DNA of 35,201 nucleotides from Bacteroidales bacterium (GTDB lineage Bacteria > Bacteroidota > Bacteroidia > Bacteroidales > JAUNSR01): positions 1 to 35,201 of the forward strand of contig JAUNSR010000031.1 in the NCBI GenBank assembly GCA_030539115.1, given 5' to 3'. Within the stretch, counting starts at the first letter, position 1, and each line of letters begins with the position of its first letter. This document shows, piece by piece, positions 1-9,478 of this stretch. The translations under genes and the position numbers were made by a program. The notes beneath the pieces were generated by a model, which worked only from the letters and a program-made list of their open reading frames with translations, had not been told where the DNA came from and did not search any database.

Positions 1-317
<317 letters not shown>

Positions 318-338
318 TCTATCTTTTTAGATATTTAA

Positions 339-364
339 AAGGCTGTCAAAAGACAGCCTTTTTT
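339..364 (+). terminator. Rho-independent terminator of gap
   Basis: The perfect stem GGCTGTC (341-347) / GACAGCC (352-358) with an AAAA loop is followed by six T. An extra A-T pair on each side extends the stem. The GGCTGTC core recurs in other terminators of this window. Confidence 0.9.
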
Positions 365-593
365 ATTTTATACCAATTTGAATAGCTCTACTTCCCCTCA
401 TTATATTGTAGATTTAAACTTTGAAAGGCAAATTCTAAAGCTCGATATTAAAATTAATCTTCACTAACATCATTGGCATTTGCTCTTTAAACCATTTTTA
501 ATTGATAATTTCCTTTTCATACAAATGAATTTTTATAAATTGCACATTATATTTCTTTAATATTTCCATAAAAAAAATTTATCTCTCTTTATT

Positions 594-1517
594 ATGACTA
601 TACAACAGATGGAATATATTGCAGCTGTCAACAAAACCAGACATTTTGTTACTGCTGCAGAAATGTGTAAAGTTACTCAGCCAACTTTAAGCACAATGAT
701 TCAAAGACTTGAAGATGAGTTGGGAATAAAGATTTTCGACAGGAACAAACATCCGGTACAGCCTACAGAACTTGGCAGAAACATTATCCGTCAGGCAGAA
801 ATAGCTTTAAGTCAGATAAATAAAATCAGGGAAATAATTGATGATGAAACAAAAACTATTGCAGGCAGTTTAAAAATCGGAATCATTCCAACGTTGGCTC
901 CATATCTTGTGCCTGATTTTATAAAGATATTTCAAACTAATTATCCTGATGTTGAGCTGGGCATTTATGAGATTACAACATCTGCCCTTATCAATGAGCT
1001 GAAAATTGGCAACATTGATATGTTTATTGCCGCAACGCCATTGAATGAGGCTGATTTTCTTGAAATTCCTCTTTATTATGAAAAATTTGTTGCATATTTT
1101 TCTTCCGAGAGTGCGACTCATTATGATTCTCTTTCTGCAGACAATATGCCTAACGACAATCTTTGGGTGCTTCAGGAGGGACATTGCATGAGGAATCAGA
1201 CTTTCAACTTTTGCAAGAATATTACCTCTTATAATATGACTTATGAAGCCGGTAATATTGATACTTTGGTAAAGATCGTTGATGCAAATGGCGGTTATTC
1301 AGTTATCCCGGAACTTCATATACCATTTCTCAGCCAAACTCAAAAAGACAACATAAGGGAGATTACCTCTCCTCCTGCTGTGAGGGAGGTTTCAATAGTA
1401 ATCAAAAACGACTTTGTCAAAGAGAGAATTTTAAATGCGGTTGCTGATACCGTTAAGGAGATAATCCCGGAGGAGATGCTCGATCAAAGGCTGAAAAAAT
1501 TCTCAATCAGATTGTAA
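594..1517 (+). CDS. oxyR: OxyR-type LysR-family hydrogen peroxide sensor
   Basis: A LysR-family transcription factor of 307 residues, the usual OxyR length (E. coli 305). The N-terminal winged helix-turn-helix covers about residues 1-60 (MEYIAAV...FVTAAEMCKVTQPTLSTMIQRLE), a linker helix follows, and the periplasmic-binding-like effector domain starts near residue 90. The deciding evidence is the segment GHCMRNQTFNFC, which places Cys198 and Cys207 where E. coli OxyR has its peroxide-reactive pair Cys199/Cys208, with the same spacing. By family knowledge, oxidation forms a disulfide that activates catalase, ahpCF and dps genes. None of those targets lies beside it, so it is a stand-alone regulator gene. 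The start at 594 gives the normal N-terminus with no extension. No clear -7 box was found, only a TATATTTC near 548. Confidence 0.93.
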   Translation: MTIQQMEYIAAVNKTRHFVTAAEMCKVTQPTLSTMIQRLEDELGIKIFDRNKHPVQPTELGRNIIRQAEIALSQINKIREIIDDETKTIAGSLKIGIIPTLAPYLVPDFIKIFQTNYPDVELGIYEITTSALINELKIGNIDMFIAATPLNEADFLEIPLYYEKFVAYFSSESATHYDSLSADNMPNDNLWVLQEGHCMRNQTFNFCKNITSYNMTYEAGNIDTLVKIVDANGGYSVIPELHIPFLSQTQKDNIREITSPPAVREVSIVIKNDFVKERILNAVADTVKEIIPEEMLDQRLKKFSIRL

Positions 1518-1540
1518 ATTATCAATCAGGCTTTTTAAAC

Positions 1541-1587
1541 TTATTGCATCCATTTATTTATTGATGTAATGAGTTTGTATGCAATAA
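1541..1587 (+). terminator. Inverted repeat after oxyR, possible terminator
   Basis: The nine-base arms TTATTGCAT (1541-1549) and ATGCAATAA (1579-1587) are perfectly complementary and separated by 29 nt, starting 24 bp after the oxyR stop. The sequence after it (TTTATTC) is only weakly T-rich. It could end oxyR transcription or be a protein-binding palindrome. Confidence 0.35.
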
Positions 1588-1633
1588 TTTATTCTCAAGT
1601 CATTTTAAATTTTATTAGGTCTTTATAATGAAT

Positions 1634-1672
1634 CTGTTTTCAAACAGCCAATGAAATTTAATATTAACTTTG
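1634..1672 (+). promoter_or_regulatory. Fumarase promoter with adjoining palindrome
   Basis: TAACTTTG at 1665-1672 is a perfect match to the Bacteroidetes -7 element TAnnTTTG and predicts a start near 1680, about 27 nt before the fumarase ATG. No TTTG sits at the usual -33 distance. Instead the perfect palindrome CTGTTT-TC-AAACAG (1634-1647) lies where an activator or repressor would touch the promoter. The bound factor is unknown; it does not look like an OxyR (ATAG-n7-CTAT) site. Confidence 0.45.
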
Positions 1673-1706
1673 CCGCAAAATAAAAGACATTAAAAAAACA
1701 TATATT

Positions 1707-3344
1707 ATGGCTAAACCATTCCAATTTCAAACTACATTTCCTCTTGGAAAAGATAAAACAGAGTATTATCTGTTGACAAAAGATTATGTTTCCACAAAAG
1801 AGTTTAATGGAAAGAAGATGCTTGTTGTTGAACCTGAGGCACTGACTGTGCTGACTCAACATGCTCTTCGTGACGCTTCATTTCTTCTTCGCCGTAAGCA
1901 CAATGAGATGGTAGCAAAAATTCTTTCAGACCCACAGGCTTCTGAAAATGACAAATATGTTGCACTTACGATGCTTAGAAATGCTGAAGTTTCTGCCAAG
2001 GGACAACTTCCTATTTGTCAGGATACAGGTACTGCCATCGTTATGGGCAAAAAAGGTCAACAGGTTTGGACAGGAGCTAATGATGAAGAGTTTATATCTA
2101 AGGGGGTTTACAATACATATACACAAGAAAATCTTCGTTATTCTCAAAATGCTCCTCTTAATATGTATGACGAGGTTAACACCGGCACAAATCTGCCTGC
2201 TCAGATAGATATTTATGCAATTGAGGGTGAAGAATATAAATTCCTTTATGTTTGCAAAGGCGGCGGCTCCGCAAATAAAACTTATTTATATCAGGAAACG
2301 AAAGCTCTTTTAAATCCAAAGACTTTGGTGAATTTCTTGGTTGAAAAGATGAAAACTTTGGGTACTGCGGCTTGTCCACCTTATCATATTGCCTTTGTGA
2401 TTGGCGGTACTTCTGCTGAGACAAATCTTAAGACTGTCAAACTTGCATCAACAAAATATTACGATGAACTTCCAACTCAAGGAAATGAACTTGGTCAGGC
2501 TTTCAGAGATGTAGAACTTGAGAAAGAATTGCTTAAGGCTGCTCAGGAACTTGGTCTTGGTGCTCAGTTCGGAGGAAAATATTTTGCTCATGATGTTCGT
2601 GTAGTTCGTCTTTCCCGTCATGGAGCTTCTTGTCCTGTTGGAATGGGTGTTTCTTGTTCTGCAGACCGTAACATTAAAGCAAAAATCAATGAACAGGGTC
2701 TTTGGATTGAAAAAATGGATGATCAGCCTGCTTCTCTTATTCCTGAAGAGTATCGTAATGCAGGAGAGGGCAATGCTGTTAAGATTGACCTTAACCAACC
2801 TATGAGTGATATTCTTAAAGAACTTTCAAAATATCCTGTTTCCACACGTTTGTCTTTGAACGGAACAATTATCGTTGGTCGTGACATTGCACATGCAAAG
2901 ATAAAAGAGCGTTTGGATGCCGGTTTGGGAATGCCTGAATATCTAAAAAATCATCCTATTTATTATGCCGGACCTGCCAAGACACCGGAAGGATTACCTT
3001 CAGGTTCTTTTGGACCGACCACTGCGGGACGTATGGATTCGTATGTTGATCAATTCCAATCAGCGGGTGGATCGATGATTATGATTGCTAAAGGTAATCG
3101 CAGCCAGCAAGTAACTGACGCTTGTCAGAAACATGGCGGATTTTATCTTGGCAGTATAGGCGGACCAGCCGCTATTCTTGCCCAAAACAATATCAAGAAG
3201 GTTGAATGTCTTGAATATCCTGAATTGGGAATGGAAGCTATCTGGAAAATCGAGGTTGAAAACTTCCCTGCATTTATTCTTGTTGACGACAAGGGCAATG
3301 ATTTCTTCAAACAGATTAAGCCGATTTGTCCGGGCAAATGCTAA
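1707..3344 (+). CDS. fumA: Class I (4Fe-4S) fumarate hydratase
   Basis: A single-chain class I fumarase of 545 residues (E. coli FumA 548) that interconverts fumarate and malate in the cytosol, part of the TCA branch that Bacteroidales use for fumarate respiration. The N-terminal alpha domain and C-terminal beta domain are fused as in FumA/FumB. The three iron-sulfur ligands are visible at Cys104 (LPICQDTG), Cys223 (GTAACPPYH) and Cys317 ([11 protein letters not shown]), with the same 119- and 94-residue spacing as in characterised class I enzymes. GGTSAE and the GGSANKT block are also family marks. The exposed cluster makes such enzymes oxygen-sensitive, which fits an anaerobe, and oxyR lies just upstream in the same direction, though with its own 3' structure between. 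The A/B paralogue label of enterobacteria does not strictly apply. Confidence 0.95.
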   Translation: MAKPFQFQTTFPLGKDKTEYYLLTKDYVSTKEFNGKKMLVVEPEALTVLTQHALRDASFLLRRKHNEMVAKILSDPQASENDKYVALTMLRNAEVSAKGQLPICQDTGTAIVMGKKGQQVWTGANDEEFISKGVYNTYTQENLRYSQNAPLNMYDEVNTGTNLPAQIDIYAIEGEEYKFLYVCKGGGSANKTYLYQETKALLNPKTLVNFLVEKMKTLGTAACPPYHIAFVIGGTSAETNLKTVKLASTKYYDELPTQGNELGQAFRDVELEKELLKAAQELGLGAQFGGKYFAHDVRVVRLSRHGASCPVGMGVSCSADRNIKAKINEQGLWIEKMDDQPASLIPEEYRNAGEGNAVKIDLNQPMSDILKELSKYPVSTRLSLNGTIIVGRDIAHAKIKERLDAGLGMPEYLKNHPIYYAGPAKTPEGLPSGSFGPTTAGRMDSYVDQFQSAGGSMIMIAKGNRSQQVTDACQKHGGFYLGSIGGPAAILAQNNIKKVECLEYPELGMEAIWKIEVENFPAFILVDDKGNDFFKQIKPICPGKC

Positions 3345-3720
3345 AAAGACAATAACATTGTGGGTATTGAAAAGAGAGTCTTTTTATTTGAATTAACAAT
3401 TAAGAAGTATTTCTATACTATTATATATAGGGTGTATTCTCTGAGAGAATACACCTTTTTTATTGTGTTGAAGCAAAATTGTAATGCTCTTTTAATGACG
3501 AGGAGTGTCAAAGTCGACAAAATTAATCCGTAGTTTAATGATTTCTACTGCCTTTTCATAATACTGATTAAGAATTTCATTATTTTTATTTTATTGAAAG
3601 CCGGCTTTTTGGTTTTTCAATAAAAGTTATTTGGTTATAATGATTATTTTTGAAAATATTTATAACACAACGATAAAGGGAAGATTTACATCGAAAAATA
3701 AAACATAAACAATAGAGTAT
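3345..3720. other. Intergenic region, fumarase to LiaF-like gene
   Basis: This 376-bp gap holds the fumarase terminator and, near its right end, TATTTTTG (3645-3652), a perfect TAnnTTTG -7 match on the plus strand about 69 nt before the next start. No TTTG sits at the right -33 distance, so the promoter call is weak. I see no gene. Confidence 0.5.
3431..3462 (+). terminator. Rho-independent terminator of fumarase
   Basis: Perfect 10-bp stem GGTGTATTCT (3431-3440) / AGAATACACC (3446-3455) with a CTGAG loop, followed by a seven-base T tract. Confidence 0.9.
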
Positions 3721-4425
3721 ATGGAAAATAAAAATGGTTCAAATATTGTCGTGGCAGCCCTGTTTATTATAGGAGGACTTGTTTTATTGGCAAATAACTT
3801 CGGCTTTTTTGATTCAGAAATAGCAAGGATAATAATCTCATGGCCCGTTTTGGTAATGGCTGCAGGAGTGTTGGTTCTTTCCAAAAAGAATTATGTTGGA
3901 GGGGCTTTCATAATAGCTGTTGGATTCCTTTTCTTTATTCCAAAAGTTTTTGATTTGCCTGACAACTGGATTAAAACGGTATGGCCGGTAATCTTTGTGG
4001 TGGTTGGTATGATTATGTTGTTTAAACAAGACTCGATAAAAAAGGCTGTTTCTAATGACGGCAATGCTGATAATGATGAAAACTATATTGACGGTTATAT
4101 TTCTATAAAAAACAGTTTAAGCGATACAAAACAGAATCTAAGCAATAAAACTTTCTTGGGTGGCAAAATTTCAAACAATTTTGGAAAGGTTATTGTTGAT
4201 TTAAACTCAGTAATACTCCAAAAAGATGAAACCCTAATCTCTGCCGATTGCTCTTTCGGCTCAATAGAATTATGGATTCCATCTTATATTCAAGTAGGAA
4301 TTGATGTAGATCAAAATTTAAGCAATTGTGAGGATAAACGATTAATTCCGGTTTGTGAACAAGGTATCTGCAAAAGAATCATTATTAAAGGAAACATCTC
4401 TTTTGGAAGTCTTTTAATTAAATAA
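3721..4425 (+). CDS. LiaF/LiaI-like membrane protein
   Basis: A 234-residue protein with four hydrophobic segments at about residues 8-25, 35-53, 57-76 and 86-101, in the pattern of the LiaF transmembrane domain (short paired helices with GG turns). A soluble C-terminal half follows, of beta character with repeated NFGKVIVDLNSV / CSFGSIELWIPS / ISFGSLLIK strands, like the LiaF C-terminal domain. In Firmicutes LiaF restrains the LiaRS cell-envelope stress system. In Bacteroidetes such proteins are common without a LiaRS pair, and none is seen here, so the role is open; envelope stress or membrane sensing is an inference. The gene appears single-cistron, with a terminator-like structure behind it. 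The start is supported by the absence of an earlier in-frame ATG near the -7 box. Confidence 0.7.
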   Translation: MENKNGSNIVVAALFIIGGLVLLANNFGFFDSEIARIIISWPVLVMAAGVLVLSKKNYVGGAFIIAVGFLFFIPKVFDLPDNWIKTVWPVIFVVVGMIMLFKQDSIKKAVSNDGNADNDENYIDGYISIKNSLSDTKQNLSNKTFLGGKISNNFGKVIVDLNSVILQKDETLISADCSFGSIELWIPSYIQVGIDVDQNLSNCEDKRLIPVCEQGICKRIIIKGNISFGSLLIK

Positions 4426-4767
4426 ATGCTTTTTAGGCTTAATAAAACAGCGATAAAGAATATAATAACAAGCATTGGTTGCAGTGATTATCACAATTTC
4501 AATTAAACTTGATGTTATTCTTTTTTTGCGACTGCTCTTATCTATGACATAATTTTTGTAGATTTGTAAAATAAGATTGTATAAAATTTTCTAAAGTATT
4601 ATTTAAGAAATTATATATCAGACTTATACTCAAATTTATGATTAAATATTGCTATAAAAAGTTACAAGTATTTCTTACAGCAACTTTTTTCTAACAAAAC
4701 ATATTTTTGAATTGTTCTAAAGTCAGGACAAGCTAACTACATTTTACACGAATTAATAAAAACAATT
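4426..4767. other. Intergenic region, LiaF-like gene to slyD
   Basis: This gap of 342 bp holds the bulged terminator listed separately and TATTTTTG at 4702-4709, a perfect TAnnTTTG -7 match that would give slyD a leader of about 50 nt. No matching -33 TTTG is present. No gene was found. Confidence 0.5.
4455..4527 (+). terminator. Probable bulged terminator of the LiaF-like gene
   Basis: The outer arms AAAGAA(4455-4460)...TAACA(4466-4470) pair with TGTTATTCTTT (4513-4523), with a five-base bulge. Inside is the small hairpin GTGA-TTA-TCAC (4484-4494). A seven-T run ends the element (4521-4527). The long interior makes this less certain than the other terminators. Confidence 0.4.
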
Positions 4768-5319
4768 ATGGAAATTAAACCAGGGAAATTTGTTGCTGTA
4801 ACTTATAAACTATGGGGTCTGCAGCCCGGAGAAGAACCGGAAGAAATTGAAGAAACTCAGCCGGGAAACCCTCTAACTTTCGTATATGGTACAGGTTTAA
4901 TGCTTGAATCATTTGAAAAAAAACTTGAAAACCTAAAACAAGGAGATAAATTCGATTTCGTTCTTACTGCTGATGAAGCTTATGGCGAGGTAGAACCGGA
5001 AAACATTATCGAACTTCCTAAAGATGTATTCTTTGTTGATGGAAAATTTGATGATGAAATGGTTGTTGAAGGCGCTGTTCTTCCTATGAGAGACCAACAG
5101 GGTAATACAATCAACGGAACTGTTGAGAAAATCACTAACGATGCTGTAACAATGGACTTTAATCATCCGATGGCAGGAACTGACCTTCATTTTGTTGGTG
5201 AAGTTGTTGAGGTTCGTGAGCCAAACGAAGATGATATTCATGCTTGCTCGGGTAATTGCTGCGGTGATGCTGATGGAGAAGGCGGTTGTGGAGAAGGCGG
5301 CTGCAATGGTTGCCATTAA
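4768..5319 (+). CDS. slyD: SlyD-like FKBP-type peptidyl-prolyl isomerase with a metal-binding tail
   Basis: A cytosolic FKBP-family proline isomerase and chaperone of 183 residues. The FKBP fold is interrupted by an insert-in-flap chaperone domain (about residues 70-125), as in SlyD: the FKBP part carries GxxLTFVYGTGLMLESFEKKLENLKQG and DEAYGEVEP, and the fold resumes at NHPMAGTDLHFVGEVVEV. The tail from residue 158 is rich in metal ligands, with six cysteines (160, 164, 165, 174, 179, 182) and two histidines among glycine and acidic residues. This resembles the nickel-binding tail of E. coli SlyD. By family knowledge such proteins feed nickel to metallocentres; whether that holds here is inferred. 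It stands alone and ends in a clear terminator. Confidence 0.9.
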   Translation: MEIKPGKFVAVTYKLWGLQPGEEPEEIEETQPGNPLTFVYGTGLMLESFEKKLENLKQGDKFDFVLTADEAYGEVEPENIIELPKDVFFVDGKFDDEMVVEGAVLPMRDQQGNTINGTVEKITNDAVTMDFNHPMAGTDLHFVGEVVEVREPNEDDIHACSGNCCGDADGEGGCGEGGCNGCH

Positions 5320-5364
5320 AAATCCAAGATTTATCTAAAAAGATAATATAGAGATAATAAGTTT

Positions 5365-5406
5365 GAGAGCCGGAGGTATTTATTTATACTTTTCGGCTCT
5401 CTTTTT
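5365..5406 (+). terminator. Rho-independent terminator of slyD
   Basis: Stem GAGAGCCG (5365-5372) / CGGCTCTC (5394-5401), extended inward by AGGTAT/ATACTT with one G-T pair, then five T. Confidence 0.85.
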
Positions 5407-5587
5407 GTCATATCTTATTGAGAATTATTAATTTTCGATTATTAAAAAATAAAAATCCATCACAAAACATAGAGATTAAAAAGTATTTTTATTGGTTTAT
5501 ATCTCATGTTTGAGAATTAAATCAACTGATAATACCATTAATACAAATTTCAATTGAATAATCATTATTCTCATTTTGCTTTGAGGC

Positions 5588-5738
5588 TTAAATAAAATTA
5601 TTTTTCAAAATCATTTTTTAATTCTTACTGTTCTCTTTTTGCTTTGCAGCTTAAATGGATATATTTTTCAAAATATTTACTTGAATAATTATTTCTAATT
5701 TTTCACTAAAGGAATTAAAAGGATGTATTTTTCCAAAT
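5588..5738. repeat. Degenerate 63-64 bp tandem repeat upstream of aroC
   Basis: Three related units lie at 5588-5611, 5651-5674 and 5715-5738, each with TTAAA(A/T), an A/G-rich middle and TTTTTC(A/C)AAAT. Starts are 63 and 64 bp apart. The first two copies match at 37 of 44 positions when extended left to TTCTC (about 5568 and 5631). The third is weaker. The flanking hairpin TTTTCCAAA (5729-5737) / TTTGGAAAA (5749-5757) overlaps the third copy. Confidence 0.55.
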
Positions 5739-5848
5739 AAAATGTATTTTTGGAAAACTTTGGATTTAATAATAGTAATTTTATGATTTTCAATGTTGTC
5801 TACATTTTGATAGCTGGAAGTTATAATTGAGAAAATAATCATTTTTGT

Positions 5849-6925
5849 ATGAATACATTTGGGACAATATATACTCTTACCTCTTTTGGTGAGTCTCATG
5901 GCGTCGGCATTGGCGGAGTAATTGATGGAATGCCATCAGGAATTGATGTAGACATGGATTTCATCCAAAAAGAGCTTAATAGAAGAAAGCCCGGACAATC
6001 TTCGATTGTCACTCCAAGAAAGGAGGATGACAAGGTGGAGTTTTTTTCAGGCATATTTGAGGGAAAGACCACAGGAACTTCAATAGGCTTTGTAGTTTAC
6101 AATTCAAATCAACATTCTTCAGACTATGATAATATAAAGGATGTTTATCGTCCTTCACATGCAGATTTTACATATAATTCAAAATACGGAATCAGAGATT
6201 ATCGCGGAGGAGGCCGTTCTTCTGCCAGAGAAACCATAGCAAGATGCGTAGCGGGAGCTTTAGCAAAGCTTGCTTTGAGAAAATATAATATTGAGATTTA
6301 TGGCTATACCTCTCAAGTCGGCGATATATTTTTGAACAAGAGTTATAATGATATAGATTTTTCGAAGATAGAATCCAACTCTGTAAGATGTCCCGATATG
6401 GAGACTGCCCAAAAGATGGAAAACCTAATTAAAGAGGTTCAATCTGATGGAGACACCATAGGCGGTGTAGTTAGCTGCGTAATAAAGAATGTTCCCGTTG
6501 GATTGGGTGAGCCGGTTTTTGGAAAATTAAATTCCTCTTTGGCGGCTGCCATGCTGAGTATTAACGCAGCCAAAGGGTTTGAACTTGGAATGGGCTTTGA
6601 AGGTGTTGGAAAGAGAGGGTCTGAAATGAATGATGTTTTCTATTGCACAGGGGATAAAGTTCATACAAGAACGAACAATTCGGGAGGCATACAAGGCGGC
6701 CTTTCAAATGGAGAAGATATTTATTTTAAAACAGCATTCAAACCGGTTGCCACACTGTTAAAGGATATAGAAACAATAAACAAAGAAAATGAAAATATTG
6801 TTGTCAAGGCTAAAGGCCGCCATGACCCCTGCGTTTTGCCCCGTGCTGTGCCAATAGTGGAAGCAATGGCGGCAATGGTGATTCTCGACAATATATTGCT
6901 CGATAGAAGCAGACGAAATTTTTAA
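5849..6925 (+). CDS. aroC: Chorismate synthase
   Basis: A cytosolic enzyme of 358 residues that makes chorismate from 5-enolpyruvylshikimate-3-phosphate with reduced FMN, the last shared step of aromatic amino acid synthesis. The length is normal. Family signatures are visible: the N-terminal GESHG-type [15 protein letters not shown], the central [37 protein letters not shown] block at about residues 104-140 (the FMN/substrate site, rich in Arg and Gly), and near the end [19 protein letters not shown]. The gene is followed after 46 nt by a dipeptidase gene and then by a peptidase lipoprotein with an 11-nt gap, all on the same strand and without an intervening terminator. The three are probably co-transcribed, although their functions do not obviously connect. 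Confidence 0.96.
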   Translation: MNTFGTIYTLTSFGESHGVGIGGVIDGMPSGIDVDMDFIQKELNRRKPGQSSIVTPRKEDDKVEFFSGIFEGKTTGTSIGFVVYNSNQHSSDYDNIKDVYRPSHADFTYNSKYGIRDYRGGGRSSARETIARCVAGALAKLALRKYNIEIYGYTSQVGDIFLNKSYNDIDFSKIESNSVRCPDMETAQKMENLIKEVQSDGDTIGGVVSCVIKNVPVGLGEPVFGKLNSSLAAAMLSINAAKGFELGMGFEGVGKRGSEMNDVFYCTGDKVHTRTNNSGGIQGGLSNGEDIYFKTAFKPVATLLKDIETINKENENIVVKAKGRHDPCVLPRAVPIVEAMAAMVILDNILLDRSRRNF

Positions 6926-6971
6926 AGTGTGTATTCAGAATTATTTTTTATTTATTAAAAGCGTGAATAAT

Positions 6972-8324
6972 ATGAACAACTATATTGAAAGCAACAAAGA
7001 AAGATTCCTTGAGGAACTGTTTTCTTTAATGAGAATACCATCTGTCAGCTCTGATCCTGATAGAAAAGATGACATGAGAAAATGTGCCGACCGTTGGGTT
7101 GAACTTCTTTTAAGTTCCGGAGCTGACAATGCGACAGTTCTTCCGACTAAAGGCAATCCGGTGGTATATGGAGAAAAAATGATTTCACCTGAACTGCCAA
7201 CTGTCTTGATATATTCTCATTACGATGTAATGCCCGCAGCTCCTCTTGAACTTTGGAAAACTTCCCCTTTTGAACCCGTTGTAAAAGATGGTAAAATCTG
7301 GGGACGTGGCGCTGACGACGACAAAGGTCAAGCAATGATTCAGGCAAAGGCTTTTGAAACTGTCGTTAAAAATGGAGAACTTAAGTGTAATGTAAAGTTC
7401 CTGTTTGAAGGCGAGGAGGAGATCGGATCGCCTTCTCTGGAGAAATTCTGTATTGAAAATAAAGAACTCTTAAAATCAGATATAATTCTTGTTTCCGATA
7501 CAGGAATGGTTGCAGAGGATGTGCCATCCATAACTACCGGTCTTAGAGGCTTGTGTTATTGGCAGATAGAAGTAACCGGGCCTTCTCATGATTTACATTC
7601 CGGCATATATGGCGGAGGCGTTGCAAATCCAATCAACGAGCTTTGCAAGATGATTGCACAAATGACAAATAGTGATGGGAAAATCACTGTGCCCGGTTTT
7701 TATGACGATGTTGTAAATGTTTCTTACGAAGAGAGAAAACTTATGTCTAAAGTTCCTTTCGATGAAAACAAATATATGACCGAACTTAATGTAAAGGCAC
7801 TTACTGGAGAGAAAGGATATTCCACAACAGAAAGAACTACAATTAGGCCATCTTTTGATGTTTGCGGCATTTGGGGTGGGTATACTCAAGATGGTGCAAA
7901 AACTGTTTTGCCATCCAAAGCATATGCTAAAATTTCCACCCGTATAGTTCCCGGGCAGGATTCTGAAAAAATAGCAAAGCTTGTAGCTGATTATATAAAG
8001 AAAGTAGCTCCTCAATATATCGATGTTAAAGTTGAATATCTTCATGGGGGAGAAAGCTATTTGTGCCCGATAGATTTGCCTGCCTATAAGGCTGCTGAAG
8101 CTGCCGTTGAGAAAGTTTTCAATAAAAAGCCTGTTCCTGTAAGACGTGGCGGCTCAATTCCAATTGTTGCCTCATTTGAAAAGATTCTTGGCGTAAAATC
8201 TATTCTGTTAGGTTTTGGTCTTGAATCAGATGATATACATGCTCCAAATGAAAACTTCCAAGTTTCAATGTTTGAAAAGGGTATTAAAACTGTGGTAGAG
8301 TTTTATAAAGAATTCTCAAAATAA
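6972..8324 (+). CDS. M20-family (CNDP-like) zinc dipeptidase
   Basis: A metallopeptidase of 450 residues from the ATG at 6972. The GTG at 6927 would add 15 residues (CIQNYFLFIKSV...) that do not look like the family N-terminus, whereas MNNYIESNKERFLEELFSL does. Zinc-site motifs are in order: SHYDV with His83 and Asp85, GRGADDDKGQ with the aspartates at 115-117, and EGEEEIGSP around residues 146-153 with the general base and a bridging glutamate. A dimerisation lid follows, then the distal HAPNE histidine near the C-terminus. No signal peptide is present, so it is cytosolic. By family it cleaves dipeptides, which fits an organism that lives on peptides, and the next gene encodes an exported peptidase. 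Confidence 0.9.
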   Translation: MNNYIESNKERFLEELFSLMRIPSVSSDPDRKDDMRKCADRWVELLLSSGADNATVLPTKGNPVVYGEKMISPELPTVLIYSHYDVMPAAPLELWKTSPFEPVVKDGKIWGRGADDDKGQAMIQAKAFETVVKNGELKCNVKFLFEGEEEIGSPSLEKFCIENKELLKSDIILVSDTGMVAEDVPSITTGLRGLCYWQIEVTGPSHDLHSGIYGGGVANPINELCKMIAQMTNSDGKITVPGFYDDVVNVSYEERKLMSKVPFDENKYMTELNVKALTGEKGYSTTERTTIRPSFDVCGIWGGYTQDGAKTVLPSKAYAKISTRIVPGQDSEKIAKLVADYIKKVAPQYIDVKVEYLHGGESYLCPIDLPAYKAAEAAVEKVFNKKPVPVRRGGSIPIVASFEKILGVKSILLGFGLESDDIHAPNENFQVSMFEKGIKTVVEFYKEFSK

Positions 8325-8335
8325 ATTTCAAGTTG

Positions 8336-9466
8336 ATGAAAAATATTGTTTTATACTTAAAGGCAGCAATAATATTTTCTTTATTGTTTTTCACCTCCTG
8401 TAAGGAGGATGAACCAAAAAATCCAAAAGAGGAAATAAGTAGAACAGTCTTAGTTTATATGGCAGGAGAGAATAATCTAAGTTATTATGCCACATTGAAT
8501 GTAGACTCTATACTTGTTGGGATGAACAAGGTTGAAAAACCAATTAACTTTTTGGTTTTTGAAGATAAAAAGAGCTTAGCTCCAAATTTATGGAAGATAG
8601 AGAAAGATTTAAACGGCAATTCTGTAAAGACATTAGTAAAAACCTATACAGAGTTTAATTCTGTCGATCCTCAAAAGATGAAAGATGTAATTAATGAGGT
8701 CTTTTCAAAGTATAATGCCAATGAAAAATGCCTTATACTTTGGTCTCATGGCACTGCCTGGCTCCCTTCAAACAATTACACTCTTCCATCTGCTCCCGTG
8801 CAAAGGAGTTTTGGTCAGGACAACGCCAATTATCTTGAAATATGGGATTTAAGGAAAGTTTTGGAGGGCACTCCTTATCTTGATCTTCTCATTTTCGATG
8901 CTTGCTTTATGAGCTCCGCAGAAACTCTTTATGAACTTAAGGATGCTGCCAAGACAATTATTGCATCACCTACTGAAATTTTAGGAGCAGGCTTTCCTTA
9001 TCAAGTAGTCGTACCATATTTGAATGAAACGACTCTTGATCCAAAAAAAATCTGTACCGGTTATATGAGTTTTTACAACGGATACAAATTTGACGGCACT
9101 ATCTCTCTTATTGACTGCAATTATCTCGATGAACTTGCCGCTGTTTATAAAAAAGTTTTGGACGGCGCCGACTATTCCAATATTTCAGAGTCAGCGATTC
9201 AGGAGTTTGGAAGAAGAGAGCCTAACTTTTTAAATGATTTCTATGATATGGAAAATGTTGTTGAAGTTATTAACCCTGCTCTTCTTCCGGAATTTAAAGC
9301 AGTTATGGGCAAAGTTGTAAAATACAACAATTATACTAAGCTTTTTCTTAATTTGGAAATTAACCGCTGTTGTGGAATAAGCGTATTTGTTCCTCAACTC
9401 AACACGAATTCAACATATAATAAAGCTTATACGGCATTAAAATGGCACGAAGCTGTTTATGAATAA
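8336..9466 (+). CDS. Clostripain-type (peptidase C11) lipoprotein
   Basis: An exported cysteine peptidase of 376 residues. A TTG three bases upstream is in frame, but the ATG at 8336 gives a clean lipoprotein signal: Lys, hydrophobic core, then FFTSC with Cys22 as the acylated residue. The C11 catalytic pair is visible, with His138 in LWSHGTAW and Cys190 in FDACFMSSAE, plus the following ASPTEILGAGFPY substrate-pocket region. The family usually cleaves after arginine. The lipid anchor and the DEPKNPKEE linker suggest a protein held at the outer membrane, possibly facing outward. It starts 11 nt after the M20 dipeptidase stop, so the two are probably co-translated in one operon: extracellular cutting paired with intracellular dipeptide hydrolysis is an attractive but unproven reading. 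Confidence 0.88.
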   Translation: MKNIVLYLKAAIIFSLLFFTSCKEDEPKNPKEEISRTVLVYMAGENNLSYYATLNVDSILVGMNKVEKPINFLVFEDKKSLAPNLWKIEKDLNGNSVKTLVKTYTEFNSVDPQKMKDVINEVFSKYNANEKCLILWSHGTAWLPSNNYTLPSAPVQRSFGQDNANYLEIWDLRKVLEGTPYLDLLIFDACFMSSAETLYELKDAAKTIIASPTEILGAGFPYQVVVPYLNETTLDPKKICTGYMSFYNGYKFDGTISLIDCNYLDELAAVYKKVLDGADYSNISESAIQEFGRREPNFLNDFYDMENVVEVINPALLPEFKAVMGKVVKYNNYTKLFLNLEINRCCGISVFVPQLNTNSTYNKAYTALKWHEAVYE

Positions 9467-9478
9467 ATTAATCAGCAA

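Larger units (their letters stand above)
5320..5848. other. Long AT-rich intergenic region before aroC
   Basis: The 529-bp gap holds the slyD terminator, then very AT-rich sequence with the degenerate repeats. TACATTTTG near 5802 resembles a -7 box with one extra base. No gene or recognised RNA was seen. Confidence 0.5.

Noticed and set aside
1634..1647. OxyR-binding site between oxyR and fumarase
   Set aside because: The palindrome lacks the ATAG-n7-CTAT pattern of OxyR sites; only the neighbourhood suggested it.
7593..8045. Open frame of 150 codons on the minus strand inside the M20 peptidase gene
   Set aside because: Antisense shadow with low-complexity composition; the plus-strand gene has all family motifs.
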